From contig JAJCXY010000057.1 in assembly GCA_029263215.1 (NCBI GenBank), forward strand, positions 1 through 64,000: DNA of 64,000 nt, read 5' to 3'. The translations under genes were made by a program, and so were the position numbers. The notes beneath the pieces are model-generated. The model searched no databases. It worked only from the letters and a program-made list of their open reading frames with translations, and was not told the origin of the DNA. The number at the start of each line of letters is the position of its first letter. The stretch's first letter is position 1. Origin of the DNA: Acidimicrobiales bacterium (GTDB taxonomy: Bacteria; Actinomycetota; Acidimicrobiia; Acidimicrobiales; Aldehydirespiratoraceae). Of the stretch, positions 61,301 to 64,000 are shown in pieces.

Positions 61301-64000
61301 CAACGTCTCGTTGATCCAGCTCGACATTCTCCACAACGACGCCGGCTGGCACGACAGCCAGGGTCGCGTGCTCGTGCTCGATACAGATGTGGATGGCGTG
61401 CTCACTGGCACCAAACCGCTCGAACCGTTCTTCTTCCGAGCCAACCCCAACGACTGTGTCAACTTCAACCTCACCAACCTCACTCCCAACTGGTTCGGCA
61501 ACGACGACTTCCTCCAGCTGATCCAGACCAACATGATCGGCCAGCACATCCACCTGGTGAAGTTCGACGTGATGGGTTCCGACGGCTCGTCCAACGGCTG
61601 GAACTACCAGCAGGCGGCCTTCTCAGAGGCCCAGAAGCTCTACAACGACTCGATCCTGAGCGGCGACCCGATTGCCGAGCATCCGGATCTTTCCCACCTC
61701 CCCGATGATGCGTTGGCCGAGTGTTCTCCCGATGAGTTCGACAACGCCACCCTCACCGCTGGCGGGTGCCGGATTCCCGCGCCCAGCTACGTCAATCCTC
61801 AATGGACCTGCGACCTGGCCGGCGGCTGTCCCGTCGGCCAGACCATCCGTGAGCGCTGGTACGTCGACTACGACCTACGCACGATCTTCACCCACGAGCA
61901 TCACTTCCCAGCCGAGGATCAGAACCGGGGCCTGTTCGGTGCGCTGGTGATCGAACCCACCGGGATGGACACCCGCAACCCGTCTACGGGTGAATATCTC
62001 CAGCCCATCAACGATCCGGAGCATGGGGTGGTGTGCGAGGTGGAGTGCAACGGCGCGGCAATCGGCACCCGTGTCGACATCATTGGTCCCGGAGCCAACG
62101 ACGACTTCCGTGAATTCGCCCTCGCGATCGAGGACTTCGTGAGCCTCTACCGTCCGTGTGACGACGATTGTGGGCCATCGGTCATCTCCGGTGAGGAGCC
62201 CGTGTCCCCACCCGAGGCTCCGGAGCTCTATCCCACCGACGATCCGGGAATCATGGGGGTCAACTATCGCACCGAGCCGTTCGTGCTTCGCCAGAATGGC
62301 TCCGACCCGGCCTACGTGTTCAGCTCCACGGTTCACGGCGATCCGTCGACGCCGCTGTTGCAGGCCTACGCGGGTGATGCGATACGAGCACGTGTGATCC
62401 AGGGATCGATGGAAGAACAGCATGTCTTGCAGATCCATGGCATGCGTTGGCTCGACGAGCCCGACGATCCCGAGTCGTCTCTCATCAGCGCCAAGACGAT
62501 CGGGATCTCAGAAGCCTTCAACTTCGTGATTCCCGAGATCCCGTGTGGCTCTCAAGAGGGGTGTTTCGGCGACTACCTCTATGGCGGTACCTCCACCGAC
62601 GACATGTGGACCGGCATGTGGGGCCTGTTGCGTGTCTTCGCCAAGCAGGTCGATGGCCTTTTGCCGCTACCCGACAACCTGACTCCGGGCACAGCCCTGG
62701 AGGTGGAGATCAACGACACCGTCGCCGGGCAACCACCGGCGCCACCGAGACACCCGGGCAAGCCGTGTCCGGCGGGCGCCCAAGCTCGCGACTACCACGT
62801 GATCGCTCTGGATACGCCGATCATCTACGACGAACAAGCCGGACAGTACGACCCGTATGGGCTGGTGTATGCGCTGGTCGATCCGAAGGAGTCGACAGCC
62901 GAAGCCGCTGCTCGGGTGCGGGAAACCAACCCCGAACCAATGGTGTTGCGCGCCAACGAGGGCGACTGTATCGATGTGACACTCACCAACATGATTGATC
63001 CCGCGGGTGCCTTCGCCACCGAGCACGCCCCGGTTGGTGCCGAACAGGCTGGCCACGGCTTCGATGCACCGCTCGTGATCGAGTCCGCCGAGGGAACCCC
63101 GGCCGGTCTGCGAGTATCGCTTCACGCCGCCCTGGTCGACTACGACGTGCTCGGTTCCGATGGCGCCACGGTGGGGTTCAACCCCGACCAGACCGTCGGC
63201 CCACGTTCTCTGTCGGATCCGGCTGGAGCCGAAGGTGAGTCCATCACCTACCGGTGGTACGCGCCGCCGGTCACGCCGGGTGAACTGGGTGCGATCAACC
63301 TCACCGACTATGGCGACGTGCGTGGGCACCGCCACCACGGCCTGTTCGCCGGCTTGATCATCGAGCCCGAGGGGGCGACCTGGACCGACCCGTACACCGG
63401 AGAGCCGGCCACGTCGGCCCAGGCCGACATCCATATCGTCGGCCACGACGACTTCCGTGAGTTCGTGACCTTCTATCAGGACGGTCTGAATCTCTGGGAT
63501 GACGACGGCAACCTGCCCGACCCGAGGGAAGGCGTCGAGGCCGATGATCATGAAGATGACGGTGCCGACGGTGAAGCCGAACACGCCGATGAGCCCGCCG
63601 GTGAACTCCCGGATGCCGAGGATCGTGGTGAGAAGGCGCTGAACTATCGCACGGCATCGTTCCAGCCGCGGCTGGATGTCGACCCCGGAGAGCCGCTGGA
63701 TGATCTCGACGGTGAAGACCATGCCCACGTGTTCTCGTCCGAGAAGCACGGCGACCCCGATACCCCGGTCTTCAGGGCCTTTTCGGGCGACAACGTGGTT
63801 TGGCGGGTTCTGCAAGGTGGCGACAAGCCGCGGCAGCACTCGTTCCAGATCGGCGGTCACTCCTGGTTCCGCCAGATCAACGAGACGGACGCTGAGGCCG
63901 AGACGGTCGGGGTGCAGGGTGGGTTGAGTGTGGGCCGTTCGGTCGACATCAACATCACCGCCGGCGAGGTCGGCGACTACCGGTACGGCGATGCTGTGCT
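58368..64000 (+). CDS. Giant multicopper oxidase, MnxG/MofA-like, cut at window end
   Basis: More than 1877 residues in one open frame to the window edge. The first 200 residues have about five hydrophobic segments; then cupredoxin domains follow. Copper-site motifs, in order: IHAHGVAYN (59365), HVFHMHAHQWL (60286), DSIFHCHLYPHFAEGFW (60481), QHIHLVKFD (61541), FTHEHHFPA (61888), HVLQIHGMRWL (62420), GHRHHGLFAGLIIEP (63327), RQHSFQIGGHSWF (63833). An inserted beta module resembling GxFTLxxG-TTxPIxxxA repeats lies near 60850-61070. The size and several His clusters resemble the manganese-oxidising MnxG/MofA proteins, but Mn oxidation is not shown. GTG 58368 is preferred; TTG 58356 is also possible. 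An acidic stretch near 63540 (EADDHEDDGADGEAEHADE) could bind cations. Confidence 0.85.
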   Translation, partial: MGTRARSLIALTVVVALTVGTVLQLRHSSQHEASELHPLVHGARDVALSLPLFLVAIVIGLGMAADFIRRGRLADTLAGDLAQVVGVTIAVTVALVPGGLGHGEIFTTDSGDLRHAVTDALAMVPYTFVALMIGISALHPPSDLGVADVINGVGDVAGRLGRRVSHRIAGIDGWRIGRALASVVVLAGGLAVIPAATPVGSVEPAGAAVPAVGATCDSGGVDRVYDVSAINVVIPRNRWGDVDLNGQAYALDQDKFAIRNWAEPVVGDPTLASNRRLRPRPLVLRANEGECVAITLTNELDIEAPVPEGSPPAYGSADLPGDGLPEDQWVSIHAHGVAYNAQTSGGGQVGFNDDTGIAPGGVHTYYWRVPDDEGAYLFRDVTTLAGSEADGGSTSHGLYGVLAIEPTGSQWFDAVSGARLDGPRPYQNVANQSGELYLDAIIVPPAAQSGDYAIDGMNLPVRPEDSVAFRETMQISQDEMPGQHLQNCDLAAADEGLTIDGRPDRSECETSDTDTPNSMDFSIGLGFNYGEEHLLVRAHAINRCPDCVGEETWLSSWPYGDPSLVKLGSGFGPWYPTWHPWYDGGSDGIGANHGQPNADNVDDPEDCNVLGGCHTANVPHAYQYDAQKVRFIHAGPKETHVFHMHAHQWLADAQDVGQSGGTPGVPDDNQMPESSTLDSQSYGPGESFTADLFFGAGSRPGTVGDSIFHCHLYPHFAEGFWSLFRTHDVLEDGTGVLPDGIGVRAVVPLPDRNDAPDLPVATDPGFPRFIPGEFGWRAPQPILGIYDNNGTPDDPATIDREDLDPAIRQVAGVGLVQPVQEVAVPATVTGGGFTLSLGPETTGPIPWDAPPAAVEAALELLSGVVEATVTEGEGTSPSYVVQFKQLDVSTPATTVLLSSDGTGLSPPGTSLSISAPWADGAADESQATDLAYRLSLERAATLESHNDGIYDDGSGNNEPIPGAPLVDPCLPGSREVTYNVSLIQLDILHNDAGWHDSQGRVLVLDTDVDGVLTGTKPLEPFFFRANPNDCVNFNLTNLTPNWFGNDDFLQLIQTNMIGQHIHLVKFDVMGSDGSSNGWNYQQAAFSEAQKLYNDSILSGDPIAEHPDLSHLPDDALAECSPDEFDNATLTAGGCRIPAPSYVNPQWTCDLAGGCPVGQTIRERWYVDYDLRTIFTHEHHFPAEDQNRGLFGALVIEPTGMDTRNPSTGEYLQPINDPEHGVVCEVECNGAAIGTRVDIIGPGANDDFREFALAIEDFVSLYRPCDDDCGPSVISGEEPVSPPEAPELYPTDDPGIMGVNYRTEPFVLRQNGSDPAYVFSSTVHGDPSTPLLQAYAGDAIRARVIQGSMEEQHVLQIHGMRWLDEPDDPESSLISAKTIGISEAFNFVIPEIPCGSQEGCFGDYLYGGTSTDDMWTGMWGLLRVFAKQVDGLLPLPDNLTPGTALEVEINDTVAGQPPAPPRHPGKPCPAGAQARDYHVIALDTPIIYDEQAGQYDPYGLVYALVDPKESTAEAAARVRETNPEPMVLRANEGDCIDVTLTNMIDPAGAFATEHAPVGAEQAGHGFDAPLVIESAEGTPAGLRVSLHAALVDYDVLGSDGATVGFNPDQTVGPRSLSDPAGAEGESITYRWYAPPVTPGELGAINLTDYGDVRGHRHHGLFAGLIIEPEGATWTDPYTGEPATSAQADIHIVGHDDFREFVTFYQDGLNLWDDDGNLPDPREGVEADDHEDDGADGEAEHADEPAGELPDAEDRGEKALNYRTASFQPRLDVDPGEPLDDLDGEDHAHVFSSEKHGDPDTPVFRAFSGDNVVWRVLQGGDKPRQHSFQIGGHSWFRQINETDAEAETVGVQGGLSVGRSVDINITAGEVGDYRYGDAV

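Overview
The window reads as chromosome of a high-GC actinomycete. The F420-type LLM oxidoreductase, the wax ester synthase/DGAT beside a HAD-PlsC fusion (as in mycobacteria), the SufBDC system without ISC genes and the paired DUF1800/DUF1501 exported proteins fit Actinomycetota, perhaps Acidimicrobiia; the class is inference. Genes are tightly packed, with many 1-8 bp stop/start overlaps and GTG/TTG starts, and no gene-free stretch exceeds 300 bases. I see no tRNA, rRNA, CRISPR array, insertion sequence, integrase or phage gene.

The main result is three genes whose reading frames are interrupted by UGA exactly where their families carry a catalytic thiol or selenol: a DsbA/FrnE-type oxidoreductase (Sec-Pro-Trp-Cys, 4251-4883), a SelW/Rdx-family protein (Cys-Val-Pro-Sec, 17489-17755) and a UGSC-family protein (Sec-Gly-Ser-Cys, 39508-40029). 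In each, a hairpin with an apical GUG begins within 14 bases after the UGA and puts that GUG 19-24 nt downstream, as expected for a bacterial SECIS element. All three genes also end with an ordinary UGA. ORF callers truncate or split them. The Sec machinery (selA, selB, selC, selD) is not in the window. The UGSC gene overlaps a 486-residue thioredoxin-fold partner (40026-41486), which suggests a two-gene selenol/thiol module.

Layout: 1-9.6 kb holds an amidase, a DMT transporter, an XRE regulator with a HbhA-like Lys/Ala-tailed protein and twin operators, a phosphoribosyltransferase, the DsbA selenoprotein under a MocR regulator divergent from a PNPOx-like gene, and a small catabolic set (HIBADH-like dehydrogenase, IclR, BKACE). 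9.7-20.4 kb has neutral lipid genes, xylose isomerase/xylulokinase, a PTP, and a YbaK - SelW - PLP decarboxylase operon, then a phosphotransferase, dodecin and PlsC. 20.5-29.4 kb carries transsulfuration genes, the first DUF1800/DUF1501 pair and an operon of PCD-VOC, M15 peptidase, cyclase and LLM genes. 29.5-37.9 kb has a TetR-flanked FetAB-like transporter, a cupredoxin, class I fumarase, an SDR, a thioredoxin-like protein, an eIF2B-like protein and a CapA-like exported protein.

37.9-47.3 kb contains an acyl-CoA dehydrogenase, the UGSC module, an MBL hydrolase, a flavin reductase, a gamma-class carbonic anhydrase, a low-molecular-weight PTP and a second, diverged DUF1800/DUF1501 pair. 47.4-51.8 kb is sufB - four-Cys protein - sufD - Rieske protein - sufC. 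51.7-58.1 kb is a five-gene glycosyltransferase/ABC exporter/kinase operon. The right end is the start of a giant membrane-anchored multicopper oxidase resembling MnxG/MofA manganese oxidases, which runs off the window.
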